This document shows positions 35,951 through 46,377 of a stretch of DNA of 64,000 nucleotides, one piece after another. Source of the stretch: Orientallactaga sibirica (lineage: Eukaryota > Chordata > Mammalia > Rodentia > Dipodidae); the NCBI GenBank assembly GCA_036365145.1, contig JAEOAD010000048.1, positions 17,739,001-17,803,000 on the forward strand, given 5' to 3'. A program made the position numbers and the translations under genes. How positions within the stretch are numbered: position 1 is the stretch's first letter; every line of letters begins with the position of its first letter. The notes beneath the pieces are model-generated. The model ran no database searches. It saw only the letters and a program-made list of their open reading frames with translations, and was not told the origin of the DNA.

Positions 35951-36131
35951 GGCTAGAAAGATTGCTTAGTGGTTAAGGCACTTCCCTGCAAAGCCAAAGG
36001 ACCCAGAATCTATTCCCCAGGACCCACGTAGGCCAGGTGCACAAGGTGGCACATGCATCTGGAGGCCCTGGTGTGCCCCTTCTCTCTCTTTCCCTCTTTC
36101 TCTCAAATAAACAAAGATAAAGAACATTTTT
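35951..36131 (+). mobile_element. tRNA-derived SINE in L1
   Basis: GGGCTAGAAAGATTGCTTAG to CTCAAATAAAC, flanked by AAATACCTGAGG (35940, 36133). Confidence 0.9.
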
Positions 36132-36412
36132 TAAATACCTGAGGCTGTAGGGGGCATACCTTCATATTCAAACCACCACAGTTCTCTTAATGGCTGCCGT
36201 TCTGACAGGGATGACAGGGAACCTCCATGTAATTTATTTCACACTCCTCTGATAGATGACTAGGGAAATTGAACATTTTTCCATGTGTTTATTGGTTATG
36301 TGTGATTCATCTTTTGCAGAGGTCTTTCACATCCTTGCTTGGGTTTATCCCAAGGCATTTTTTAAATTTGTGGATGTGATTTTTTTTGTCCCCTCTGATT
36401 TCTTTCTGTATT

Positions 36413-36620
36413 CATTTCTTTCTTTCTTTCTTTCTTTCTTTTTCTTTCTTTTTCTTTCTTTTTTTTTTTTTTTTTTTTTTTTTTGAGGTAGGGTCTCACT
36501 CTAGTCCAGACTGACCTGGAATTCACTATGTAGTCTCAGGGTGGCCTTGAACTCAGGGCTATTCTCCTACCTCTGCCTCCCGAGTACTGGGATTAAAGGC
36601 ATGTGCCGCCATGCCCAGCT
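36413..36620 (-). mobile_element. B1 SINE (antisense) with (CTTT)n tail
   Basis: CTTT/poly-T stretch, GAGGTAGGGTCTCACTCTAG and GCCGCCATGCCCAGC; inserted in L1. Confidence 0.9.
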
Positions 36621-37151
36621 CCTCAGTATTCATTTCCTATTGGTATATAGAAATGCTGTTTATTTTTGTATGTGAATTTTGTGTTCTGTAACATTGCTGA
36701 AAGTATTTATTAGAGCTAAAAGTTTCCTCCTTTAGTCTATAGACTCTGATATACAGGATCCTATTGCCTGCAGATGGGGACAGTTCCCATGTCCTCCTTG
36801 CCTGTCTGTACCCCTTTAATTTCATTCTCTCATCTTACTGCTCTAGCTAGTACTTCAAGCAGTATGTTGATTGACAGTGCTCCTGAGAGTCCTGGCGATG
36901 GGCTGAGGATTTGGTATTTAGTATGATGTTGACTACAGGCTTGCCATTGAAAGCCTTTCCTGTGTTGAGATAGTTGCGTTCTGCTCCTCACAGTTCTGGG
37001 GCTTTTATCGTAAAGGAATGGTGGATTTTGTCAAAAAGCCTTTTCCTTGTCTAGCACGATGATCACGTGAATGCTTCTGTTGAGTCCGTCTGTGGGACAT
37101 CTTACATTTATTGACTTGTATAAATATGATGCCCAGCTGTCATTTGATTTT

Positions 37152-37337
37152 AAAATTTATTTTTATTTATTTATTTATGAGAGAGAATGGACATACCAGG
37201 GCCTCTAGCCACTGCAAATGAACTCCAGATGCATGCAACACCAGGTACATCTGGCTTACCTGGGTTCTGGGGAATCAAACCTGGGTCCTTAGGCTTCACA
37301 AGAAAGTGCCTTAATGGCTAAACCATCTCTCCAGCCC
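37152..37337 (-). mobile_element. tRNA-derived SINE (antisense) in L1
   Basis: TTTATTTTTATTTATTTAT to CATCTCTCCAGCCCT, flanked by CATTTGATTTT (37141, 37338). Confidence 0.9.
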
Positions 37338-37624
37338 TCATTTGATTTTTTGGTGATGGCCATTTTAACCAGAGTAAGAACGAATATCAAAACAGTTTTA
37401 ATTTACATTCTCTGATGGCAAAACATGTTGAACATCTTTTAGGATATTTATTGGTAACTTGTATTTCTTCTTTTGAAAACTCTCTGTTCAGTTCCCTGCC
37501 CCATTTTTTTCTGATGATTTCATGAAGTTCGTTGCTATCTGTTGTAAAATACTCTTTTTCAGCCCTTGCAGCATTGATTAGGGACTTCCCTTCCTTTGGG
37601 CTTTTTGGATAGTGCTTGCTGACC

Positions 37625-37783
37625 TTTTTTATCTTTTTTTTTTTACGAGGTAGGGTTTTACTCTAGTCCAGGCTGACTTGGAATTCACTATGTAGTCTCA
37701 GGGTGGCCTTGAACTCATGGCGATCCTCCTACCTCTGCTTCCTGAGTGCTGGGATTAAAGGCATGCACCACCATGCCTGGCTA
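37625..37783 (-). mobile_element. B1 SINE (antisense)
   Basis: Poly-T, ACGAGGTAGGGTTTTACTC to CACCATGCCTGGC. Confidence 0.9.
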
Positions 37784-37789
37784 ATCTTC

Positions 37790-38019
37790 TTTATTTTTTT
37801 ATTTTTTTTATTTTTATTTATTCATTTGAGAGAGGGAAAGAGGCAGAGTCAGAGAGAGAGAGAGAGAATGGGTGCACCAGGGCCTCCAGCCCCTGCAAAC
37901 GAACTCCAGATGCATGCACCACCTTGTACATCTGGCTTATGTGGGTACTGGGGAATCGAACTGAAGTCCTTTGGCTTCTCAGGCAAGCGCCTTCACCGCT
38001 AAGCCATCTCTCCAGCCCT
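37790..38019 (-). mobile_element. tRNA-derived SINE (antisense)
   Basis: T/A-rich start to CCATCTCTCCAGCCC. Confidence 0.9.
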
Positions 38020-38255
38020 TTCTTTATCTTTTAAAGAACAAGATCCTTGTTTCATTTTTGTTTTATTTCCACTTCATTAAATCTATGCAACATTAAGTTA
38101 TATATTTAAAATTCATCTATTTTCTTAATGTAGGCACGTGTAGCTACAAACTTCCCTCTTAGGAATGCTTTTGTTGTAGCCCATGGGTTTTGCATGTGTA
38201 TTTTCATTCAATTCTAGGAATTGATTTCTGTTATTCTTTTATTTTTTTTGTCTTT

Positions 38256-38469
38256 TTTAAAAATAATTATTTTTATTTATTTATATATTTATTTGACAGA
38301 GAAAGAGGGAGAAAGAGAATGGGCATGCCAGGGCCTCCAGCCACTGCAAATGAACTCCAGATGCATGTGCCCCTTTGTGCATCTGGCTCACTTGGGCCCT
38401 GGGGAATCAAACCTAGGTCCTTTGGCTTTGCAGGCAAGTGCCTTAACAGCTATGCCATCCCTCCAGCCC
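38256..38469 (-). mobile_element. tRNA-derived SINE (antisense) in L1
   Basis: TGATTTCTGT(T/C)ATTCTT repeats at 38222 and 38470 mark its target site inside L1 ORF2 sequence. Confidence 0.9.
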
Positions 38470-38944
38470 TGATTTCTGTCATTCTTGAGTTCTTTGATGA
38501 CCCATTCATCATTCAATAGTTATGCTGTTTAAGCGCCATGAGTTTCTATTCTATGTTCTTTTTTTTTATTGATAACTTCTATACTTACATACAAAAAAAC
38601 GCATGATATTTCTATGTTCTTCAGGTTTTCTTGGTTTTTGATCTCTACTAAGATACAAGAAATAATTTCAGATTTGCTATATTTGTTATGGCTAACGTTG
38701 TGTCCTATTATATCATCTACTTTAGATATATTTCCATGATCTCCTGAGAAGAATGCATACACTGTAGTATTTGGAAGGAATGGCCTATAAATATTTGTTG
38801 GGAGATTTATCTGTGATGTCATTGAACTTGGATGTTTCTCTGCTTTTTCTGGTGGGGGAGGTCAGGCTGAACTATTTGTTGGTGACAGTGGGGTACTCGT
38901 GTCACCAACTATTATTATTTTGTGGTGGTTAACCTGTGTCATTA

Positions 38945-39115
38945 GACTAATAGGAGGGGAACAGGAAGACTGAGTATGCCAGGGCCTCTTGACACTGTAA
39001 ATGAATTCTAAACATAGACACCACGTTGTGCACTTGGCTTTATGTGGGTACTGGGCCACACTGGCCAGCAGCTTTGCAAGCAGGAGCCTTTAACTGCTGA
39101 GCTATCTCCCTAGCA
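38945..39115 (-). mobile_element. old tRNA-derived SINE (antisense)
   Basis: CCAGGGCCTCTTGACACTG, GCACTTGGCTTTATGTGG and CTATCTCCCTAGCAC. Confidence 0.7.
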
Positions 39116-39630
39116 CCCACAATATTATATTTTTTAAAAATAAAATACGGTGTTCCTATGTGTGGCGTGTAGATGTTTATAACTGTAATATCTTCTTGAT
39201 GGACTGTTTTCTTAATCAGCATAAAGTAACTTTCTTTATGTCCTAACTAGATTTTGTCTGGAGCCTATGTTGTCAGAGATAAGAACACTTGCAACTGATT
39301 GCTTTCTGGTTCCATTTCCTTTGGTTTTTCTTTAGTCTCTGTATCTTCTTGTTGAATTCCACTTCTGTATCCTGTACTAAATTCCTTATTTCGTTGAGGT
39401 ACTTGCTTGTGCTCACTTGGAAATGTTCAGACATTTATTTGTGCCCTCTTTGATCTTTTCAAATCTACTTATAATCATCCTTTTAAATGATTATCTAGGG
39501 TTTCATTTATTTCACTCTCATTTCTATGGAATTAGTTATTATGAATGTTTCTTTTTTTTTTGGTTTTGCCACTTAGGTCTGGAGGTGGACCTTTTTTTTT
39601 TTTTTTTTTTTTGGTTTTCTGGACTTAGTC

Positions 39631-39739
39631 TGAGGTGAAAATTTTTAATCACCCTTATTCTTCTTAGTGCTGGGATTAGGGTGCGCCACACTGCCTGGCT
39701 TGAGGTGAAATTTTTTAATCACCCTTATTCTTTTAGTGA
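39631..39739 (-). mobile_element. head-only B1 fragment between 32-39-bp direct repeats
   Basis: The direct repeat starting TGAGGTGAAA occurs at 39631 and 39701 and ends near TTAGTG. The roughly 30 bases between (39669-39700) match only the first part of a B1, antisense, with no poly-A/T. Confidence 0.7.
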
Positions 39740-39776
39740 AGGTATCTGCAGTACTCAGTAAGGTTAGTTGTAGCAC

Positions 39777-39938
39777 TTTTTTTGTTTGTTTTTTTGTTTT
39801 TCAAGATAGGGTCTCGCTCTAGTCCAGGCTGACCTGGAATTCACTATATAGTCTCAGGCTGGCCTCAAACTCACAGCAATCCTCTTACCTCTGCCTCCCA
39901 AGTGCTGGGATTAAAGGCATACGTCACCACACCCGGCT
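39777..39938 (-). mobile_element. B1 SINE (antisense)
   Basis: GTTTTTCAAGATAGGGTCTC to CACACCCGGC. Confidence 0.9.
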
Positions 39939-40770
39939 CATTTTTTTTTTTTTTTTTGCAAGGAGAAGGAGAAAGAAAGAATGGCACACCAGGTTTCTGG
40001 CTGCTGCCAACAAACTCCAGATGCATGTGTCACTTTGTGCATCCAGCTTTTTGTGGGTACTTATATGGCACAATGCAGGTTGGGCCTTAACCAGACCGCA
40101 AGCTAAAAGAAACCAGGCCACACCCCCTGGGTTTTCTCACTAGGACGCCAGGTAGTCAATGATGGGAAAGACTCCATGAGATGGGGCAAGCTAAGACAGG
40201 CACCGTCGCGTGTGATGATCCCTTGGGGCCTGGGTTCAACAATTGCTTGGCAAAGAACCATGCCTCCCAGGGTTGCCAATAATAAAAACAAAAAGGAGGA
40301 TATGTATGGCACAATGCAGGTCTGGCCCTAGCCAAGACCACATGTCAGAAGAAATGAGGAAGTGGCTTCTGTGAACATGGCATCCTGCACAGGCCTGGCA
40401 TGACAACAGCTACAGTCCCATGCTCGCGAGAAACCTGCTACAAGATGATCTGTCCGGAGACAGGCTGCCATTGGTCACAAAAAGGGGACCACCCCATACA
40501 ATGATTGGCCAGCCAAACCCCTTAAAACCCCCTACACTTCCTTAAATAAATGAGTTTGCAGCAGCTCACCCTCTGCTGCTTCCACCCAACTCCCAGAGTC
40601 TGTGTCGTGACTCCACCCCTCTCACCCCCAACTCAGCAGAGGCTCTGACATCCCTCCTGGGCTGGCCCTAGGGGGAACCCCAACAGGTACTGGGGAATTG
40701 AATCCAAGTTGTTACAAGGCTTTACGAGCAAGTGCCTTAACCACTGAGCAATTCTCCAGACCAATTGCAG
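39939..40770 (-). mobile_element. tRNA-derived SINE (antisense) split by an ERV
   Basis: Parts 39939-40061 and 40692-40770 join into one SINE once the ERV is removed: GCACACCAGG, CTTTGTGCATCCAG, GGTACTGGGGAATTG and CAATTCTCCAGACC. Confidence 0.85.
40062..40685 (+). mobile_element. decayed class-II ERV (ERV2/ERVK-like) with 3' LTR
   Basis: Flanked by the 6-bp duplication GGTACT (40056-40061, 40686-40691), the size typical of class-II ERVs. The left part (40062-about 40110) resembles the LTR start. About 180 bp of internal sequence leads to a polypurine tract (AAAAAGGAGGA, about 40290-40300) and an almost complete 383-bp LTR (40303-40685), TG...CA, with AATAAA at 40545. No coding sequence remains. 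Confidence 0.8.
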
Positions 40771-40869
40771 TGCATTTTCCATGTCATTTTCTCTGCACAG
40801 TCCTTAACCATGTAACACTGAAAGACCCAATTCTACAGACAGATATCACCCCTAAACACAGTTTCTAAG

Positions 40870-41262
40870 CAGGTCACACAGTGACAGGTCACTTACACAG
40901 TCACAGATCACTCACACAGTCTCAGGTCACTTACACAGTCTCAGGTCACTTACACAGTGACAGGTCACTCACACAGTCTCAGGTCACTCACACAGTCTCA
41001 GGTCACTTACACAGTGACAGGTCACTTACACAGTGACAGGTCGCTTACACTGTGACAGATCACTTACACTGTGACAGATAACTTACACTGTGACAGTCAC
41101 TTACACTGTGACAGGTCACTTACACAGTGGCAGGTCACCTACACAGTAACAGGTCACTTACACAGTGACAGGTCACCTACACAGTCGCAGGTCACCTACA
41201 CAGTAACAGGTCACCTACACAGTCGCAGGTCACTTTCACAGTCACAGGTCACTGTGGGTGTG
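40870..41262. repeat. minisatellite, about 19-bp unit, about 21 copies
   Basis: Unit CAGGTCACTTACACAGTGA with variant positions (GTCTC, GTGAC, GTAAC, GTCGC). Frames through it are an artefact of the repeat. Ends in GTCACTGTGGGTGTGACTG. Confidence 0.93.
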
Positions 41263-41449
41263 ACTGTGGGTGATCCAAAACAGAGGCACCACTGCAACCT
41301 GCTACCCGTTCATGGATGGCAACCTCAGGAAAACTGCATCATCCACATTCAGGTAATCTGACAATCCTTACACCCTCCAGCATCTGCAAAGGTGCCCTGC
41401 AACAAGGGAGGGGAGAAGGGTGTAATGACTGAAATTCCAGGTGAGGGTC

Positions 41450-43141
41450 TGTGGTGGTGTGATTCAGGTGTCCCCCATAAACTTAGGTGTTCTGAATGCT
41501 AGGTTCCCAGCTGATGGAGATTTGGGAATTAACACCTCCAGGAGGCAGTGTATTGTTGGGGGTGGGCTTGTGGATATTATAGCCAGTGTTCCCTTGCTAG
41601 TGTTTGGCACACTCTCCTGTTGCTGTTGTCCACCTTATGTTGGCCAGGGAGTGATGTCCACCCTCTGCTCATGCCATCATTTTCCCCTGCCATCATGGAG
41701 CTTCCCCTCAAGTCTGTAAGCAAAAATAAACTCTTTTTTCCTAAAAGCTACTCTTGGTTGGGTGATTTCTGCCAGCAATGTGAACCTGACTGCAACAGTA
41801 AAGTGATACCAGAGGAGTGGGATTGCTGCTGGACACCTGACTGTGTGGCTTTGGCCTTTTGGAGCTGATTTTTGAGAGGAATGTGGAAGGATTTGAAACC
41901 TTGGCCTAAGAGATGCCTTGCAGTGCTGATGGACTATTCTGGTCAGAGCTGAAAGACCTGAATGCAGTAAGAACTCTGGACTGTGAGGTTTGGCTTATGA
42001 GGGTGAGAAAGAGCTTTGCCTGGACAGGGATAGAAGCAGTTTGTGTGAGAGGCTTGCTGTTATGCCCATGTCCTGAGAACTTGTGCAGGGTTGCAGAATG
42101 GACTGGTGTGAGCAGAGGGATATGGCACAGAAGTGAAATCTTTGGGCTGAAACTTCTGCCCATTCAGCTGCAATTACATGAGAGATTACAACTTTTGAGA
42201 TTGGGTCAGTTGATTTGCACTGGGGCAACAGGAAGAATGTAGACTCTTTTGAAGGGGCCTGAGTGCTCAAGGAGTGTCCTGTTCTTCAAAGCCTGCTTTA
42301 TCCCCCCACCTCGTATTATGGAGTATAAGAAATGCATGAAAGAGAGGGTCATTGAATTTGCAACATGGTCTTGTGTTTTGGAAATGGCCATGGGCAGTGT
42401 GAAGCAGGTTTCCTGGATGCCTGCATGGAGACTAGATGGAGCCATGAGGATGGACCGTGGGTTGCAGTGGAGACCCAGTGGAGATGCTAGGACCACAAGA
42501 TGGCTGCTAAGGAGAGCTGCTAGCCCCAAATGAAGTTTTCCAGGACTGTGAGTGGCCTAGCTAGAGGGGCAAAATTGGAACTCCAGAGACTTGTTGCTGG
42601 TTAGAATTATTGGACTTAGAGACTTGTCACTGACTAGAGTTGTTGGACTTGGAGCTACAGAGTTTGGTGTTTGCCCTGTTTAAATCCTGAATTGGTTGAA
42701 TATTTCTTTGCTATGCCCAGTGCCATTTTTTGTAGTGTGAATGTTTATTCTGTGTCATTATACATTTTGGGGGGATTTTTTTGGTATTATGCCTCAGTTA
42801 AAAGAACTTGGATGACCCTCATAATAGGAGAAAAAGATGATGACATCAAATTAAAAGAGAGACTAATGGAGAGAGGGAGGGGATATGATGGTGAGTGGAG
42901 TTCTGAAGGTGAATGGGGGGAGGGGAGGGAAATATCATGGTTTATTGTCTGTAAGTATAGAAGATGTCAATAAAAATTTTTTTTAATTAAAAAGACCTTG
43001 GTTTAGGCCAGCTGTGGTGTGCATGCATTTAATCCCAGCTCTCAGGAGGCAGAAGTAGGAAGATCACCATGAGTTCAAGGCCACCCTGCAACTACAGAGT
43101 GAATTCCAGGTCAGCCTGGGCTGAAGTGAGAAAAACCAAAA

Positions 43142-43172
<31 letters not shown>

Positions 43173-43631
43173 AAGACCTTGGATTATGGGGATATTTGAA
43201 CATCATTGGAATTTATTTTTAAAAAACTATGGGGACTTTTAAAGTTGAATGAATGCACTGCGTTTTACATCATGGTTATCAGTTTATTCCAGGGGTGGAA
43301 GGTGGTGGTGTGATACAGGTGTCCCCCATAAACTTAGGTGGTCCGAATGCTAGGTTCCCAGATGATGGAGATTTGGTAATTAACACCTTCAGGAGGCAGT
43401 GTATTGTTGAAGGTGGGCTTATGGGTGTTATAGCCAGCTCCCCCTTGCTAGTGTTTGGCACACTCTCCTGTTGCTATTGTCCACCTTATGTTGGCCAGGG
43501 GACGATGTCCATCCTCTGCTCATGCCATCATGGAGTTTTCCCTTGAGCATGTAAGCCAAAATAAACCCTTGTTCCCAAAAGTTGCTCTTGGTCGGGTGAT
43601 TTCTACCAGCAATGCGAACCTGACGGCAACA
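41450..43631 (+). mobile_element. near-complete MaLR element (LTR-internal-LTR)
   Basis: 5' LTR 41450-41797 and 3' LTR 43301-43631 are homologous (TGTGGTGGTGTGATTCAGG...; CCTGACTGCAACA end) and share orientation. The 5-bp duplication GGGTC (41445-41449, 43632-43636) fits ERVL-MaLR. The internal region starts GTAAAGTGATACCAG and ends in a purine-rich AGGGGTGGAAGG. MaLRs have no envelope or polymerase genes; none is seen. A B1 sits inside. Confidence 0.9.
43006..43170 (+). mobile_element. B1 SINE inside the MaLR, (AATA)n tail
   Basis: Flanked by AAAAGACCTTGG(T/A)TTA (42990, 43171), which is itself MaLR internal sequence. Confidence 0.92.
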
Positions 43632-43871
43632 GGGTCCATGACAATGGAGCCATGGGAAATTCTAAGATGACGCTATTTATTTGGAGAAAAGGAATAGACC
43701 TAGATTTACTCAGAAGAAAGAACGAAAACAACTCGGAAGATCCTGACTCAAGATCACTGCAAGCAGTCACACTGCTAACATAAAAGCTGAGCATTACCAC
43801 AGGGTTTAGTCCCTACTAAAAGGTGAACAGAGGAAACTCCCTCGCCTCCTGCCTTCCACACAATATACCAA

Positions 43872-43988
43872 GCTGGGCATTGTGGTGCGGGCCTATAAAC
43901 CCAGCTCTCGGAAGGCTGAGCCAGAAGAATCGCAAGTTCTATTCCAGAAAGGACAACCTAGTGAGACCTTGTCTCAAAAAAACCACAA
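43872..43988 (+). mobile_element. old B1 SINE
   Basis: GCTGGGCATTGTGGTGCGG to GAGACCTTGTCTCAAAAAA. Confidence 0.7.
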
Positions 43989-43991
43989 GAA

Positions 43992-44165
43992 GGGTTGGAG
44001 AGACAGCTTAGTGTTTAAGGTGCTTGCGTGTGAAGCCCAAGGACCCAGGTTCAAATCCCCAACATAAGCCAAAGGCACAAGGTGGAGCATGCTTCTGGAG
44101 TTCATTGGCAGCGGTTATAGGCCCCTGTATGCACGTTCTCCCCGCCCCCTCTCAAATAAATACAA
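43992..44165 (+). mobile_element. tRNA-derived SINE
   Basis: GGGTTGGAGAGACAGCTTAG to CTCTCAAATAAATAC. Confidence 0.85.
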
Positions 44166-44249
44166 ATTTAAAAATATATTGTAAAATCCAGCAGAGGAAA
44201 AAAGAAGCCAAGAAACCAAGAAGATCTACCATATCCCTGTGAATTCCAG

Positions 44250-44660
44250 ACCTCCTCTGGGAGCCGGGGTGCCATCAGGGCCACAGGATCCGGGCACGTG
44301 TCTCCACAGGAAGGAACCCTGGGTTCCTGTCCTTGCCTGAAAAGCTGCAGAGCTCCATCAGGACGAGGAGGCCGGAGTTCTAGCTCGGATGCTGCTGCAC
44401 CGGTAAAACTGAACAGAGCCTCGTCGTCTCCAAAAGGAGAAGATGCACCTGACAATCGCCCCACGGCTTCGTGGCGTGTGAACAGGTTCGCTACCTGTCT
44501 CGGAAGGTGAACCACAGGAAATGGGATTCTCCACGCAAGTGTGCAAAGCAAGCCCATGGTGTCCCTGGGTTTGCGCCTTTCAACGCAGGCAAGTATCGCC
44601 CCCTCGTGGTTGAGAAATCAACCTTCCAGCCCAGAGGAGCAAAATCTCCACGCTTCCCTT
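44250..44660. promoter_or_regulatory. CpG-richer unique segment with CTCF-like motif
   Basis: Roughly 18 CpGs in about 400 bp against a depleted background, no repeat recognised. Contains TCGCCCCCTCGTGG at 44596-44609, whose complement fits the CTCF core. It lies between the two gene copies. Confidence 0.45.
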
Positions 44661-44832
44661 TGAACCTGCCTTAGAAGGTTCAGGAACCCAGAGGCCTCAG
44701 GTCGCTCTAGGGTCTTAAAGAGCAAATCATTGGCTGGCTTGGGTTCAGTTCCCCAGCACTCGTGTGATGCAGGACTCAAAAGTAGGAAGCATCTGAAATT
44801 CCTTTGCGGGAAAAGGGGGTTTTGCATGCCGT

Positions 44833-44833
<1 letters not shown>

Positions 44834-44868
<35 letters not shown>
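44834..44868. repeat. (CA)n microsatellite
   Basis: About 17 CA units. Confidence 0.9.
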
Positions 44869-44869
<1 letters not shown>

Positions 44870-45578
44870 TTTAAAAATCACTTTTTCTTGTAGTTGAGTT
44901 TTCCAAATGGAAGAGAGAGGCACTAAACATGGCGAGAACATCTTGTATAATAAAGTCATACACCATGACAGTTTCCTTTTCCTAATAACCAGAATCAGAA
45001 CTAGGATAGAATTCACACCAGAGAAGAGAAACTTGGGCTGTGGGTGGCCTGCCCTGCCATGACTAAGCAGCTCAGAGCTCTAAACTGCTGTGTTGGTCAC
45101 AGGGTCTGAAGGGTCTGCATGGTGGCGTGGGGTGGCATGGGTGGGCAAGCAGGCTGGGCTGAGAATGCTGGTGGGACAGTCTTCAGATGACACCAGTGCC
45201 AGTGGCAAGAAGAGTTCCAAGGCAGCATCAGGTGACTGTCCACAGGGTGCGGGTGTGACAGCTGCTGGGTCCCCACCCACTCTCTGACGCTCTTGGGGAG
45301 CCCAGGAAGCAGGTGATGAATCAGCAGCGGGAGGAGGTACAGGTCCAGAACGAGTGGCTGAGGCCCAACAGCACTAGCAGTGGTCCCCCTGCCTCAACAG
45401 AAAGTCCCAGCAGTCCTGAACAAACACCAGTTATAGCACCTTTCCACCATGGCCAGTGTTGTAAAGACCCATGGTGTCCGCACCCAGGACCTTCTTCCCT
45501 GGATCTGTTGTCACCAATCTCTGTGATCCACATAGAAATTCAGTCTTCTCATACACTGGGGAAGAAAATCCAACAATA
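44869..45578. other. intergenic, nothing recognised
   Basis: Unassigned. Overlapping short frames on both strands are without family resemblance. Confidence 0.4.
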
Positions 45579-45700
45579 GCTGGATGTGGTGAGTCTGCCT
45601 GTAATTCCAGCACCGCAGAGGCTGAGGCAGGAAGATTACTGCAAGCTCAAAGGCAACTTGTTTTACATAGAAAGTTCAAGGCAGCAAGAGGTACACAGGA
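45579..45700 (+). mobile_element. old B1-like SINE leading into purine repeat
   Basis: GCTGGATGTGGTGAGTCTG, GTAATTCCAGC, GGCTGAGGCAGGAAG; 3' part diverged. Confidence 0.6.
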
Positions 45701-45714
45701 AAGAAGTGAAAATG

Positions 45715-46377
45715 GAAGGAGGAGGAGAAAAGAAGAAAGAACAAGAAGGGGAGGGGAGAAAGGGAGGGGGAGGAAAGAGAGGGAGGAGGAGAGGGAGGAA
45801 AGGGAAGATGGGAGGGGGGAGAAGGGAAGAGGATGAAGAAGAGGAGAAGGAGGGAAGGGAGGAAAGGGAAGATGGGAGGGAAGGGAAGAGGGTGAAGGAG
45901 GAGAGGGGGAGAGGAAAGGGAAATGGGAGGGGGGAAGGGAAGAGGATGAAGAAGAGGAGGAGGAGGAGGAAAGGGAAGACAGGAGGGGAGAAGGGAAAGG
46001 ATGAAGAAGAGGAGGAGGGGGGGAGAAGGGAAGAGGATGAGAGAAGAGGATGAAGGAGGAGGAGGGAAGGGAGGAAAGGGAAGACAGGAGGGGGGAGAAG
46101 GGAAGTGGATGAAGAAGAGGAGGAGGGAAGGGAGGAAAGGGAAACAGGAGGGGGGAGAAGGGAAGAGGATGAAGAAGAGGAGGAGGGAAGGGAGGAAAGG
46201 GAAGACAGGGAGGGGGAAGAAGGGAAGAGGATGAAGAAGAGGAGGAGGGAAGGAGGAAAGGGAAAATGGGAGGGGGAGAAGGGAAGAGGATGAAGAAGAG
46301 GAGGAGGGAAAGGAGGAAAGGGAAGACAGGAGGGGGGAGAAGGGAAGAGGATGAAGAAGAGGAGGAGGAGGAGACGA
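45715..46377. repeat. 660-bp polypurine minisatellite, about 60-bp unit
   Basis: Almost every base on the + strand is A or G. A higher-order unit centred on GATGAAGAAGAGGAGGAGGG recurs about 7-9 times between 45826 and 46375 with 54-63-bp spacing. Frames of up to 254 codons on either strand encode only low-complexity peptide. Confidence 0.93.

Larger units (their letters stand above)
35090..37140 (-). mobile_element. L1 remnant, antisense (3'UTR and ORF2 3' part)
   Basis: Read on the minus strand it runs from ORF2 reverse-transcriptase/C-terminal sequence (37130 down to 36330) into the 3' region (36300 to about 35090). Diagnostic words on the plus strand: TTATCGTAAAGGAATGGTGG, GTTGAACACCTAGGTGG and TGTAACATTGCTGAAAG. 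No intact frame. Confidence 0.75.
37338..39560 (-). mobile_element. second antisense L1 remnant (3' end and ORF2)
   Basis: An L1 3'-region signature recurs at 37345-37530 (GGCCATTTTAACCAGAG, GTTGAACATCTTTTAGG), followed by antisense ORF2 (38040-39550: AACTTCCCTCTTAGGAATGC, TTTGATGACCCATTCATC, GTGACAGTGGGGTACTCG). Two 3' ends in one direction mean two separate insertions, or a duplication. Confidence 0.7.

Noticed and set aside
40870..41262. Could be taken for a CRISPR-like array
   Set aside because: Units are contiguous with no unique spacers, and this is a mammalian genome; it is a minisatellite.
41071..41361. 96-codon frame with repeated TVTGHLHS-like units
   Set aside because: Produced by the 19-bp minisatellite.
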